From positions 1 to 54,386 of the forward strand of contig NZ_CALUTC010000011.1 in NCBI RefSeq assembly GCF_944323605.1: a DNA stretch of 54,386 bases, read 5' to 3'. Shown piece by piece: positions 8,362-16,416 of the stretch (position 1 is its first letter; the number at the start of each line of letters is the position of its first letter). The notes beneath the pieces are model-generated. The model saw only the letters and a list, made by a program, of their open reading frames with translations, had not been told where the DNA came from and made no database searches. A program made the translations under genes and the position numbers. The DNA is from an uncultured Campylobacter sp. (GTDB lineage Bacteria; Campylobacterota; Campylobacteria; Campylobacterales; Campylobacteraceae).

Positions 8362-8627
8362 TTAAAGCTATTATTTTTATATTATTTACTACTTTGCTTG
8401 TATATGCCAATTCTGCTTCAGTTTTAAGTTCTATGTCTAAAACACAAGCACAGCTAGTTCTAACATATGAAGCACAAATAAAAGAATTAAATAAAACTGC
8501 ACTCATGCAATCACAAAATTTTGTAGAGGAAAGAAATAATATATTTTTAACCTTGCGTAAAAACAAGTTATTGTTAAATAATGCTTTAATCAAATCTAAT
8601 GAGAATGATGAGGAGAATATAAAATGA
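8358..8627 (+). CDS. Small exported protein of unknown function
   Basis: An 89-residue protein with an N-terminal Sec-type signal (MIKAIIFILFTTLLVYANSA) and a helical, possibly coiled remainder (QLVLTYEAQIKELNK). It overlaps the nuclease-like gene upstream (ATGA) and the next gene downstream (ATGA). The tight linkage to a possible toxin makes a periplasmic immunity or chaperone function conceivable; a structural conjugation protein is equally possible. No family is recognised. Confidence 0.6.
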   Translation: MIKAIIFILFTTLLVYANSASVLSSMSKTQAQLVLTYEAQIKELNKTALMQSQNFVEERNNIFLTLRKNKLLLNNALIKSNENDEENIK

Positions 8628-8809
8628 ACAATAAGGCACTTGAAATTTTAAAACTTTACGATGAGCTAGGTAAATTACTAAAAGATGATGAGACTATTGC
8701 TGATTTGAAACGACTTTATAAGCATAATCCTGAAATGTTTAAAAATATGAAAAAGGTATTAAGGATTATCAAAGAGCTTGAAAATAAAAACATACTTAAA
8801 AAAGGTTAA
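8624..8809 (+). CDS. Small helical protein of unknown function
   Basis: A 61-residue, all-helical, Lys/Glu/Leu-rich cytoplasmic protein (ALEILKLYDELGKLLKDDE) with no signal peptide. The ATGA overlap with the upstream gene and a three-base gap to the next gene place it firmly in the operon. A small helical protein next to a nuclease-like protein could be an immunity or antitoxin factor, but nothing in the sequence proves it. Confidence 0.55.
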   Translation: MNNKALEILKLYDELGKLLKDDETIADLKRLYKHNPEMFKNMKKVLRIIKELENKNILKKG

Positions 8810-8812
8810 ACC

Positions 8813-9076
8813 ATGAGTGAAAAAGAGCAATTAAAAGCAAAAATAACAGAACTTGAAAACTATGTAAAAGAAGCTAAGGAAAACATGCAAAAGTGTGAAC
8901 AAGTTATTGAAGCTTTAAAAGATATAGTTTGGGATAGGCAAAGCAAAAAGGAAAGTTCACAGATGTATAAGGTTTTAAAAGATGATAAAGCTCATACTCA
9001 AGTAAAAAGTAATATAGGAGATATAAAGATAGATAAGGACTTTATGCAAAAGGAGATTAAAAAAGCATTTAGATAA
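8813..9076 (+). CDS. Coiled-coil protein of unknown function
   Basis: The 87-residue product begins with a clear coiled coil (about residues 3-40, LKAKITELENYVKEAKENMQ) and continues into a basic region. Its C-terminal codons overlap, in another frame, a stretch that reads sensibly as the N-terminal extension of the next protein (HLDNPKLRG directly before its ATG). The two may therefore once have been one reading frame separated by a frameshift near 9060-9070. The function is unknown. Confidence 0.5.
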   Translation: MSEKEQLKAKITELENYVKEAKENMQKCEQVIEALKDIVWDRQSKKESSQMYKVLKDDKAHTQVKSNIGDIKIDKDFMQKEIKKAFR

Positions 9077-9092
9077 TCCTAAGTTAAGAGGA

Positions 9093-9518
9093 ATGATAAG
9101 CACAAAAGAAATGCTTTCTTTTCCAAAGGTGGCTAAGAATGTGAGGGCTAAATATAACACAGAACACAAAGATTTTACTTGGAGAGTAAAAGCTAATGAT
9201 GGAAATATTCTCATATATGGAAGTAGAGAGTATATACAAAATATCAAAAAAATTAATAGGCTTTTAACAGCTCATAGTAAAACGGAATACGGAGAAAGAA
9301 GAGAAAAAGGTGGAGATGGGCAGACAAAGTCAGCTCTGCCTCCATTGTTTAATGACTCCGATTTTCGCAAATCCACCGATGATGTGATTGTAGCAAATTC
9401 AAAGCTTCAAAGTCAAGCCGCACAAGGAGAAAAAGCTATGGATATGTTAAGGCAGGAGTATGAGGAAAATTCTAGCAACAAAGATAAAATAAATAAAACA
9501 AGAAAGGATAAAAAATGA
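9093..9518 (+). CDS. Endoribonuclease-like protein fragment with shared C-terminal tail
   Basis: The 141-residue protein contains STKEMLSFPKVAKNVR, then WRVKANDGNILIYGS and INRLLTAHSKTEYGERREKG, which resembles the C-terminal nuclease portion of barnase/colicin E5-like proteins of Helicobacter and Campylobacter (DUF3519-type) as I remember them. The ATG at 9093 sits in the SD-like GAGGA and the frame is open back to 9033 without a start, so the N-terminus is probably lost. The C-terminus carries SQAAQGEKAMDMLRQEY, also present in the protein at 7705, followed by a basic RKDKK end. The gene overlaps the next one by ATGA. The function is inferred, not certain. Confidence 0.5.
   Translation: MISTKEMLSFPKVAKNVRAKYNTEHKDFTWRVKANDGNILIYGSREYIQNIKKINRLLTAHSKTEYGERREKGGDGQTKSALPPLFNDSDFRKSTDDVIVANSKLQSQAAQGEKAMDMLRQEYEENSSNKDKINKTRKDKK
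9411..9469 (+). repeat. Shared tail-coding repeat, copy 2
   Basis: Partner of 8236-8294, in the same frame relative to its gene and at the same distance class from the C-terminus. Because the repeat is conserved at DNA level between otherwise dissimilar proteins, recent duplication or recombination of tails is likely. Confidence 0.8.
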
Positions 9519-9820
9519 ACGGAATAGAGGTAAAAGTATCAAAAACATCTTATGAAAATTTGAATATAAATACTTTGAGTTGTATCCCAGTTCTTTCAGC
9601 TTTAAAAGCTTTTTGGCAAGGAAGCGATGAGGAATTTGAAGAATATATGTTATCTATCAACATAGATATAAATCAAAAACATTATGAAAGCTTAATGCAC
9701 TTACATAACGAGGCTAATAAAAACATAGATAAGATACAGGAAGCCTTTAATAATAAAAATGTTGGAAAATTTGATTTTAGATTAGCATCTGTTATAAAAC
9801 CTAGATTTTTAGACATTTGA
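9515..9820 (+). CDS. Hypothetical protein downstream of nuclease-like gene
   Basis: A 101-residue soluble protein with no signal peptide and no motif I know. It has an acidic centre (QGSDEEFEEYMLSI) and a helical second half. Its ATG overlaps the stop of the nuclease-like gene (ATGA) and its stop overlaps the TTG start of the next gene. By position it is the best candidate for an immunity protein to the 9093 product, but that is only inference from gene order. Confidence 0.55.
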   Translation: MNGIEVKVSKTSYENLNINTLSCIPVLSALKAFWQGSDEEFEEYMLSINIDINQKHYESLMHLHNEANKNIDKIQEAFNNKNVGKFDFRLASVIKPRFLDI

Positions 9821-10485
9821 GCGAGGATGAGTATTCTTGTATAGAATTTTCTTTAAGAGAATATACTAGCGATATTGAGAAAAACAAAATTAAAGATTTC
9901 TTCTTCAAGATAAAAACTAGAAGTTTAATTGATTTTAGAAGTATAGAAAATGATACATTAAAAATATTTTACAATAAAAGAGCTTTAGGCTTAGAAGATG
10001 GAAGAATTGTCTTAGCTAATGCTAGAGACAAAATAAGTTTAGCTGAAAATTTTAAAGTAGCTAAGGATAATAATTTTATTTCAAGTCATATATGCACTCA
10101 ATTTGCAAATTTTATGCTAGAAAGCGATATGAAAGAGGACTTTTTCTTTTACAGATATATGCTTAGCAATGGAGCCATAAACGAAAAAAAGATGAGTATG
10201 AGAGAGATTATTCAGATAGACAAGATGACTTCAGAACAAAAAGATGAGGCTAAAAGAAAAGATGAGATTAGAAATATGGCTAATGAAGAAGTTAAGCAAG
10301 AACTCTCATTAAATAGAGCATCATTAAATCCTGAGGAAAATGAAACACAAATACTAAAACCATCTTCTAGCACTGTAAAATTTGATTCTGCTATCTTAAA
10401 AAATGATACAGATTTAAATACCCTTGTAAAATCATTATTTGATGAATGTGAACCACTCCTACTTAAAGAAGTAGGAGCTTCCTAA
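9817..10485 (+). CDS. Hypothetical island protein, 3' end replaced by IS sequence
   Basis: A 222-residue product starting at TTG 9817, which overlaps the preceding stop (TTGA). It is helical and charged, with a Lys/Glu-rich region around residues 135-165. The final residues LLLKEVGAS are encoded by the IS hairpin at 10456-10477, so the native C-terminus has been lost to the insertion. It is the last gene of the island's plus-strand chain. The function is unknown. Confidence 0.55.
   Translation: MSEDEYSCIEFSLREYTSDIEKNKIKDFFFKIKTRSLIDFRSIENDTLKIFYNKRALGLEDGRIVLANARDKISLAENFKVAKDNNFISSHICTQFANFMLESDMKEDFFFYRYMLSNGAINEKKMSMREIIQIDKMTSEQKDEAKRKDEIRNMANEEVKQELSLNRASLNPEENETQILKPSSSTVKFDSAILKNDTDLNTLVKSLFDECEPLLLKEVGAS
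10456..10477. repeat. IS right-end hairpin (tnpB side)
   Basis: Nine-base perfect arms CTCCTACTT / AAGTAGGAG with loop AAAG. This end also forms the last codons of the truncated gene at 9817. Confidence 0.85.
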
Positions 10486-10501
10486 CTAAAGCCAAGCAAT
10501 C

Positions 10502-11761
10502 TCAGCTAATAAGAAAGGCTTTTTGTTTATAGTCTAATAGGCTAATTCCTAACCCAAACGACTTTAATCCACGCTCTAAGATATTATTAGCCGCATTTAT
10601 ATCTCTGTGTATTTCATTTCCACATTCATCACAGATATATACTCTATCTTTTAGCGTTAGATTTGTTTTTATACTCCCACATTTATTGCAAGTTTTGCTT
10701 GTATATTGCGGATTGATTTTAGTAAATAGTTTGCCGTTATGCAAAGCTTTATATTCTAAAAAGCTTAAAAATTGATAGAATGAAGTATCTAAGATAGATT
10801 TATTTAAGCCACTTTTTACTTTTACATTTTTTAGTTTGGCTCGTTTGGTCATATTTTTGGTTTTTAGATTTTCAACTACTATCAAATCAAATTTATCTAC
10901 TATCTCTTTTGAAATCTTATGATGTAAATCTTTTTTGATATTACTAGCTTTCTCGTAAATTTTATTAAGCCTAGTTTGCGTCTTTTTAAAATTTACACCT
11001 AATTTAATTTTTTCTTTTTTTGCTTTTAAAATTCTTTTAGATTGTTTTCTTTGAAGTCTTTTAAAAGCTTTATCGTATTTGGCTTTGGCTAATAGTTTTG
11101 AGTTTGTCTTTATAAGCTCACCACTACTTAAAGCGTATTCGTTAATATTTAAATCAACTCCTACTGCTTTTTTAATATCTAAATTTGAAGTAGATATTAA
11201 AGAAACATTAGGCTTAGTATAAGTTACGCTAAAAGAAACAAAATATTTATTGTGTGATTTTGAGATAGTTATTTGATTTATTTTATAATTATTTGGTAAA
11301 TCTCTATGATAACGCATTTTTAAAGGCATTTTCATAAGATGGAATATTTTAAATTTAGAGTTATCGCTATCTTTGATTTGATAGCCTTGATTATTCCAAT
11401 TAAAGCTTTGTTTAGCCATTTTTGAGTTTTTAAATTTAGGGAAGCCTTTATTTTTATCTTTTATAGCTTGTTCTAAGGCACGATTAGCATTAATCCTTGC
11501 TTGTTGAGCTACTACTGATTTAAAAGGGAGTTCTCTTTGATTTAAAGCTAATTTTACTTTTAAATCAATTTCACTTGCTTTTAAATAAGTCTTATCTTTT
11601 TTATCTTTGTCTTTGTTTTGTTCATAAGTTTCTTTTTGTAAATCTAAAATAATATTATAGGCTTGATTGTAGATAAAACACTGATGATTTAAGAGCTTTT
11701 GTTGTTCTTTGTTTGGATATATTCTATATTTAAAGCCTTTTGTAATTAAAATTTCAGCCAT
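10502..11761 (-). CDS. tnpB: TnpB RNA-guided nuclease of IS200/IS605
   Basis: The 419-residue product has the RuvC-like triad: D203 in GVDLNINEYAL, E297 in VVENLKTKNM and D387 in HRDINAANNIL. A zinc ribbon (C358, C361, C377, C380) precedes the last Asp. All expected residues are present and length is normal, so it should be active. TnpB proteins use an omega RNA made from the element's right end, with the guide coming from flanking DNA, and help retain the element. Here the guide would derive from sequence just left of the hairpin at 10456, inside the gene at 9817. It lies three bases downstream of tnpA. Confidence 0.93.
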   Translation of the reverse strand: MAEILITKGFKYRIYPNKEQQKLLNHQCFIYNQAYNIILDLQKETYEQNKDKDKKDKTYLKASEIDLKVKLALNQRELPFKSVVAQQARINANRALEQAIKDKNKGFPKFKNSKMAKQSFNWNNQGYQIKDSDNSKFKIFHLMKMPLKMRYHRDLPNNYKINQITISKSHNKYFVSFSVTYTKPNVSLISTSNLDIKKAVGVDLNINEYALSSGELIKTNSKLLAKAKYDKAFKRLQRKQSKRILKAKKEKIKLGVNFKKTQTRLNKIYEKASNIKKDLHHKISKEIVDKFDLIVVENLKTKNMTKRAKLKNVKVKSGLNKSILDTSFYQFLSFLEYKALHNGKLFTKINPQYTSKTCNKCGSIKTNLTLKDRVYICDECGNEIHRDINAANNILERGLKSFGLGISLLDYKQKAFLIS

Positions 11762-11764
11762 TAT

Positions 11765-12220
11765 TTAAGAGCCTCTTTTTCTTATAGTTATACTCTTTTT
11801 TACACGATTATCTTCTAAGCCTTGATTTTGCACATATTGTTTTAAAATTTCAAGCGTTACTCCGCCTGTTGTAGCTAAGAAATAACTACCACTCCAAAAA
11901 TACTCTTTCCAAAGATATTTTTTAATTTCAGGGAATTCTTTTTTAATCAATCTACTACTTGCTGATTTATAGGCATTTATGAATTTTAAAAGTTCGCTTT
12001 TAGGTTTAGCCTTAAAAAGTATATGTAAATGGTCTAAATCGTGATTAAATTCTATAATTTTTAATTGATAAGTCTGACCTTTTGCAATATTTTCAAAAAT
12101 ATCTTTCAGCCTATCGCAAATTTTGTTATTAATAACTTTCTTGCGATATTTCACTACTAAAATGAAGTGATACTGTAACAAAAATACTGAATGTAAATTT
12201 TTATCGTATTCTATATTCAT
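11765..12220 (-). CDS. tnpA: TnpA Y1 (HUH) transposase of IS200/IS605
   Basis: I place the start at ATG 12218-12220, giving 151 residues (MNIEYDKNLHSVFLLQYHFI), the usual length; the frame is open further upstream but that part does not look like the family. The HUH motif is HLH at 64-66 and the catalytic tyrosine is Y129 in EILKQYVQNQG. The enzyme catalyses single-strand peel-and-paste transposition using the terminal hairpins. It looks complete, so the element may be mobile. Confidence 0.9.
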   Translation of the reverse strand: MNIEYDKNLHSVFLLQYHFILVVKYRKKVINNKICDRLKDIFENIAKGQTYQLKIIEFNHDLDHLHILFKAKPKSELLKFINAYKSASSRLIKKEFPEIKKYLWKEYFWSGSYFLATTGGVTLEILKQYVQNQGLEDNRVKKSITIRKRGS

Positions 12221-12328
12221 AGCGTTATTATAGTAAATTTTACTGGTTATATTTTTAATCTCATTTAAAAATATAACCAAAAATTTTTTAGATTTAAAAA
12301 TACCACCTAAACGGCGGTAGCAATTCAT

Positions 12329-12350
12329 CTCCTACTTAAAGAAGTAGGAG
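12329..12350. repeat. IS left-end hairpin (tnpA side)
   Basis: Same 22-nt hairpin as at 10456-10477, in the same orientation, located nine bases from the stop codon of the broken arginase-family gene. Confidence 0.85.
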
Positions 12351-12359
12351 TTTTCTTGC

Positions 12360-13250
12360 TTAGATTTTGGATAAAGGCAACTCCCTCATCATATTGCGTA
12401 GCTTTATTGCCACCCTTGGCATATGCTCGGCTATGGTCAGCCCTACTAAATCGTAGTTTGTGTTTATGGCATTGATGAGATTTACTACCTCGGCTATCTT
12501 TAGCCCATTTTCTACTACGCCAACCGCCATTACTAGTTCGCTAGGATCTAGCACATCTAAGTCAAAATGCACCACCACCTTAGATTTACCCCTGCTTTTA
12601 AGCCATTCTAAGAGCTTTGTAGAATCTCTAGCTTCCTCTGGGCTTAAGACTTTCACGCCTATTTCCTCACATCGCTCTTTTTTACCCTCAAAGTCTCGCA
12701 CACCCACAATGATAGAATCTTTAGGGCTAAAATGAGCGGGTAAAATCCTAGCTATGCCCTCTTTATCGATAAGCCCAAAGGTAGCCGCTAATGCCATAGC
12801 GTGGTAGCCCTGATATTTATCTCCTTGCAAATTCAAATCCTTATGCGCATCTATCCACACGATAGCCACATCATCTTTGTATTTGTTCGCTAGATAGCTA
12901 AAAGGCACGACAGAGACAGAGCACGCCCCCAAGTGTTAGAATCTTATCAGGCTTATGCGTGTTTAAAATCTCTAATGCCGCCTTGCTTTGCTTTACAATC
13001 TAATCATAGTTTAAAATGCCATTTTTAGATTCTCGCACGCCAGATTTTGGATATTCAAGCGAGATAGGCACTTTGGCGGTTTTGCTAGTTACATTTTTAG
13101 GGGCTAAAAACTCCAAAAGCTCCGCACCCAAAAATAGCCCAAGCTAGAATCCTTTTTACTTAGCTCCGGCACAAGGGCTGCTATATCACCGGCCTGCCAT
13201 TGCGGATAGAGTAGTCGTAAGGTCTTAGAATTTGTAGAATGATGTTGCAT
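12360..13250 (-). pseudogene. Arginase/agmatinase-family pseudogene
   Basis: The intact part (12360-12932) carries the manganese-site motifs of the ureohydrolase family: WIDAHKDLN and VVHFDLDVLDPS. Upstream codons run from ATG 13248-13250 (MQHHSTNSKTLRLLYPQ) but shift frame near 13139, meet an in-frame TAG in LNYD*IVKQ around 13000, and shift frame again in a G-run near 12930. At least three lesions make it non-functional. The texture of the DNA (frequent AGAATCT, higher GC) differs from neighbours at both ends of the window and recalls Helicobacter. The 3' end abuts the IS. Confidence 0.85.
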
Positions 13251-13369
13251 TGGTATCCTCTCTATATTTTGCGTAATTATAGCTTTGTTTTCATTTATTA
13301 TATGTCACGCACTTTTAGCTATAATTATACACGATTTATTTAAATTAAAAACTTATAAAAAGGACTTTG

Positions 13370-13855
13370 ATGTTGCAAAAAAGATTTATAATATTGTGTT
13401 TTTTAAGCATAGTAAGCATAAGTGCAAATGCAGCAATGCCGGGGGTTTATTTATTGCCAAAAGATAATAAAGGCAAAGAAAGCCTTGTAGAAATCTTTGA
13501 GAAAAGTGGTAAATTTTATGGTGTAGGCTTTGCGACAAAAAATGGTAGTATAGATAATGATGTGGATTCTAAAAATCCCTATAAGACGATGAAAAATCGT
13601 CCTATTAGGGGCTCTGTATTCTTAGAGATGAGTTGTAAAGAGAATGATACTTGCGTAGGTAAAATATATAGCTTTGATAAAGGCAAAGTGTATCCGATAA
13701 AAACGACACTTAAAAACAATGTCTTGCAAATCAAAATTGATGTGCTTTTTGCTCCTACGCTAGAATGGAAAAAGCTTAGCGATACAGAATCTGCTCCCTT
13801 TAATGATAAAAGACTTGATACAAGCACGCTTGATACTACAATGCCTAAAGATTAA
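13370..13855 (+). CDS. Exported DUF2147-like protein
   Basis: I choose ATG 13370, which follows AAAAAGGA; a TTG just upstream is less likely. The 161-residue product has a Sec signal (about residues 1-20, LCFLSIVSISANA) and then the pattern GVYLLPKDNKGKESLVEIFE followed by GKFYGVGF, which resembles small periplasmic DUF2147 proteins with a lipocalin-like barrel. Function in the family is poorly defined. It lies four bases before the oxidoreductase gene, so the two are probably co-transcribed. The codon texture matches the foreign-looking block. Confidence 0.7.
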   Translation: MLQKRFIILCFLSIVSISANAAMPGVYLLPKDNKGKESLVEIFEKSGKFYGVGFATKNGSIDNDVDSKNPYKTMKNRPIRGSVFLEMSCKENDTCVGKIYSFDKGKVYPIKTTLKNNVLQIKIDVLFAPTLEWKKLSDTESAPFNDKRLDTSTLDTTMPKD

Positions 13856-13858
13856 TGT

Positions 13859-15511
13859 ATGAATTCAAACAATTATGATGCCATAATCATTGGCTCTGGA
13901 CTAGGTGGGCTTACTTGTGGTGCGACTTTAGCAAAAGCTGGTAAAAAAATTTTGGTGCTAGAACAACACGACTTAATAGGCGGTTGTGCTACTTGCTTTA
14001 AACGCAAGGGAATGCTTGTAGATGCAGGATTGCACGAGCTTGATTGGGGTAGCACAAAAACCGATATGAAGCACATTATCTTTAAAGAAATTGGCTTATT
14101 AGATAAAGTTAAATTTGTGCCTTTGCCAACTGCGTGGAGTATCATAGAAAGTGATGATAAAAATAATCCAATCACAATCCCTCACAGTAGCACACAAGCT
14201 AATGCTACCAAATCTACACTTATCAAACTTTTTCCACAAGAAAAAAAGGGTATAGAAAAATATTTCAAAAAGATAGCATTTCAAGCCTATCTTAATAGAA
14301 AATTTCCATTTATGATGGGATTTTTTGAATTTTTCTTTGCACCTCTTACAACGCTTATATTTTTAACCATAAGTGCGATAAAAAACCGCAATGTGGGTGA
14401 TATGCTAGATTCTATGATACAAGATTCTAAGCTAAAAAGAATTTTAAATATCAATCTTGCTTACTATCACAATAATCCTTATAAATTTGATTGGAATTAC
14501 CACGCCATAGCTCAAACAAACTACTATCATCAAGGTATGTATGTCAAAGGTGGCTCACAAAGTCTATCAGATGGTTTAGCAAAAATCATTACAGAAAATG
14601 GTGGAGAAGTAAGAATACACACTGATGCTACGCAAATTTTGCTTGATGAAAACGACAACACAAAGGCTGTTGGTGTGCTCTATCAAGACAAAAAAAGCAA
14701 GGAAGAACATACAATATATGCTGATAAAATCATCGCAAATTGTGATCCATACATTGTGTATAATAAGCTTTTAAGCACATTACCACAAAGTGCATATGAG
14801 GTAGATTCTAAGCTTACGCAAAATTTTGAGATAGAAACCTCACTTTTATCAGTGTATATGATCTTTGATGCAGATTTAAGCAAAAAATTTCCTAATATGG
14901 ATTATTCAACTTTCTTTGTAGATTCTAAGGAATTTAATAAGCCTTTTAATAGACAAAATACAAAACAACTAGAAATTCCAATCACCCAGCGAGACTTTGT
15001 TTTTGTGAATTATTCCAAGATTGATAGTGGGCTATCTCAAAGAGAGGATAGATTTTTAGGAGTTATAACAACAGTTAGCTCTTATGCAGAATGGGATAAT
15101 CTGGATAAAGAATCATATAAAACTAAAAAACAAGAAGTAAAAGAAGCATTTGAAAGACGGTTAGAGGAGTTTTTCCCCAGTATTATGAAAACTTGCATTC
15201 ACTCAGAGCTTGCCACGCCAAAGACGATAGAAAGATACACTCGCACACGCAAAGGCACACCTTATGGCTATGATCAAAGTCAAGAAGGATTTTTTGGCAG
15301 AGAGCGATTTAAATCCAAAAGTATCAAAAACCTCTATTTTGCCTCTGTGTTTGGATTTCCTGGCAGTGGTTTCACAGGGGCTATCCTTGCAGGATATCGC
15401 ACAGCTAAAAAGATCTTAGATCCTTATTTTTACCCGCGTCGCCTTAGTCTTTGTGTGCTATTTGGTATAATAATAAGCATAGTGCTAATAGAAGCAGTAA
15501 GCTTATTGTAA
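13859..15511 (+). CDS. FAD-dependent oxidoreductase of the phytoene desaturase/RetSat family
   Basis: The 550-residue protein opens with an FAD-binding dinucleotide fold (AIIIGSGLGGLTCG, then VLEQHDLIGGC) and closes with the family's second FAD motif (FGFPGSGFTGAILAGYRTA). A hydrophobic stretch around residues 145-170 and a C-terminal membrane segment (LCVLFGIIISIVLIEAV) suggest membrane association. Relatives include carotenoid desaturases/isomerases and retinol saturase; no carotenoid genes are nearby, so the substrate cannot be named. It follows the DUF2147-like gene closely. The block appears horizontally acquired. Confidence 0.8.
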   Translation: MNSNNYDAIIIGSGLGGLTCGATLAKAGKKILVLEQHDLIGGCATCFKRKGMLVDAGLHELDWGSTKTDMKHIIFKEIGLLDKVKFVPLPTAWSIIESDDKNNPITIPHSSTQANATKSTLIKLFPQEKKGIEKYFKKIAFQAYLNRKFPFMMGFFEFFFAPLTTLIFLTISAIKNRNVGDMLDSMIQDSKLKRILNINLAYYHNNPYKFDWNYHAIAQTNYYHQGMYVKGGSQSLSDGLAKIITENGGEVRIHTDATQILLDENDNTKAVGVLYQDKKSKEEHTIYADKIIANCDPYIVYNKLLSTLPQSAYEVDSKLTQNFEIETSLLSVYMIFDADLSKKFPNMDYSTFFVDSKEFNKPFNRQNTKQLEIPITQRDFVFVNYSKIDSGLSQREDRFLGVITTVSSYAEWDNLDKESYKTKKQEVKEAFERRLEEFFPSIMKTCIHSELATPKTIERYTRTRKGTPYGYDQSQEGFFGRERFKSKSIKNLYFASVFGFPGSGFTGAILAGYRTAKKILDPYFYPRRLSLCVLFGIIISIVLIEAVSLL

Positions 15512-15560
15512 GATTTTATTTATACAATAAGTCTTAAATTTATAGGTATTAGGGGGATGT

Positions 15561-16318
15561 ATGTTTAAGTAAGTGTTTGTATTAACTATACCACTACTCT
15601 TATATGTGGGCTGTTCTCTACCAGAGTGCAAAAATGATGAGGATAAAATAAAAGGCCGTGTGTCAAGGAAGCATTATACTAGTGGGAATCTAAAAGAAGA
15701 AATTCCTTACAAAAATGGCAAAGTAGATGGCATTGTGAAAAAATACTCTGATGGCAAAAATACAAAGCTTTATGAGGAGATTCCCTTAAAAAAAGTCAAT
15801 ATTAACGACGATTTTATACTACAAAGAGAAACACCTTTTGTAGAGGATAAAAGAAAGGAATATATAACAAAAAATGAAAAACTTGAAGAGGAAAACTCTT
15901 ATAAAAATGATAAACAAGAGGGAGTACTCATAAGCCAAACTCCTTATCTCGAGGGTAAAAAAACACGGGATTGAACAAAGATATCATAGAAAAAATGGCA
16001 AACTCATTAGAGAACTATCCTATAAAAATGACGTGCTAGAGGGCGTAGGGAAGTGGTATTATGATGAGAATGGTAAGGTTTTGTGGGAAGTGCCATATAA
16101 AAACAACAAAAAAAGAGGGAGATGGAAAAATCTATGAGGACAGTGGCAAACTCCTAGCAAGTGTAACTTGGCAAGATAATAAGGCAATAAGTGGCAAATG
16201 TGCTAATGGCAGGGCATTTAGCAGTGAGAATCTCGCTATAATCGATAAGGATAGTGGTTCTAGTGTCCGCCCTGAACTCCTAACGCCACTTTTTAAAGTG
16301 CAAGAAATTTGTAAGTAG
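15561..16318 (+). pseudogene. YwqK/MORN-repeat protein, broken
   Basis: The natural start appears to be ATG 15561 after AGGGGG, but the fourth codon is TAA. Translation could otherwise begin at GTG 15573 and gives a lipoprotein-like leader (LLLYVGCS) followed by repeats such as YKNGKVDGIVKKY. A 7-A tract at about 15957-15963 shifts the frame, and a second A-run near 16090-16100 shifts it again; the end (GKCANGRAF) matches the end of the intact paralogue at 16417. It is a pseudogene unless slippage restores the frame. The two paralogues are convergent. Confidence 0.8.
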
Positions 16319-16416
16319 AAAACCTGTAAATAGCAAATCTGCGAGCCGTGAATCTCGCTATAAAAGCTCTCAAAATTTGCATAAGCTCTAAAGAGATTTA
16401 CGCAAAAAGGCTAAGG

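Larger units (their letters stand above)
10441..12365 (-). mobile_element. IS200/IS605-family element with tnpA and tnpB
   Basis: Both transposase genes read on the minus strand and appear intact. Identical 22-nt hairpins (arms CTCCTACTT and AAGTAGGAG, four-base loop) lie just outside tnpB (10456-10477) and just outside tnpA (12329-12350), as subterminal hairpins do in this family. No target duplication is expected. The exact ends are uncertain by about 20 bases on each side. It joins the conjugative-type island on the left to the Helicobacter-like block on the right. Confidence 0.85.

Noticed and set aside
5781..10485. Complete conjugation system
   Set aside because: Only a coupling protein is recognisable; no relaxase, VirB4-type ATPase or channel components are present in the window.
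862..13250. tRNA-flanked integrative element with direct attachment repeats
   Set aside because: No tRNA gene, integrase or obvious direct repeats were found at the apparent borders.
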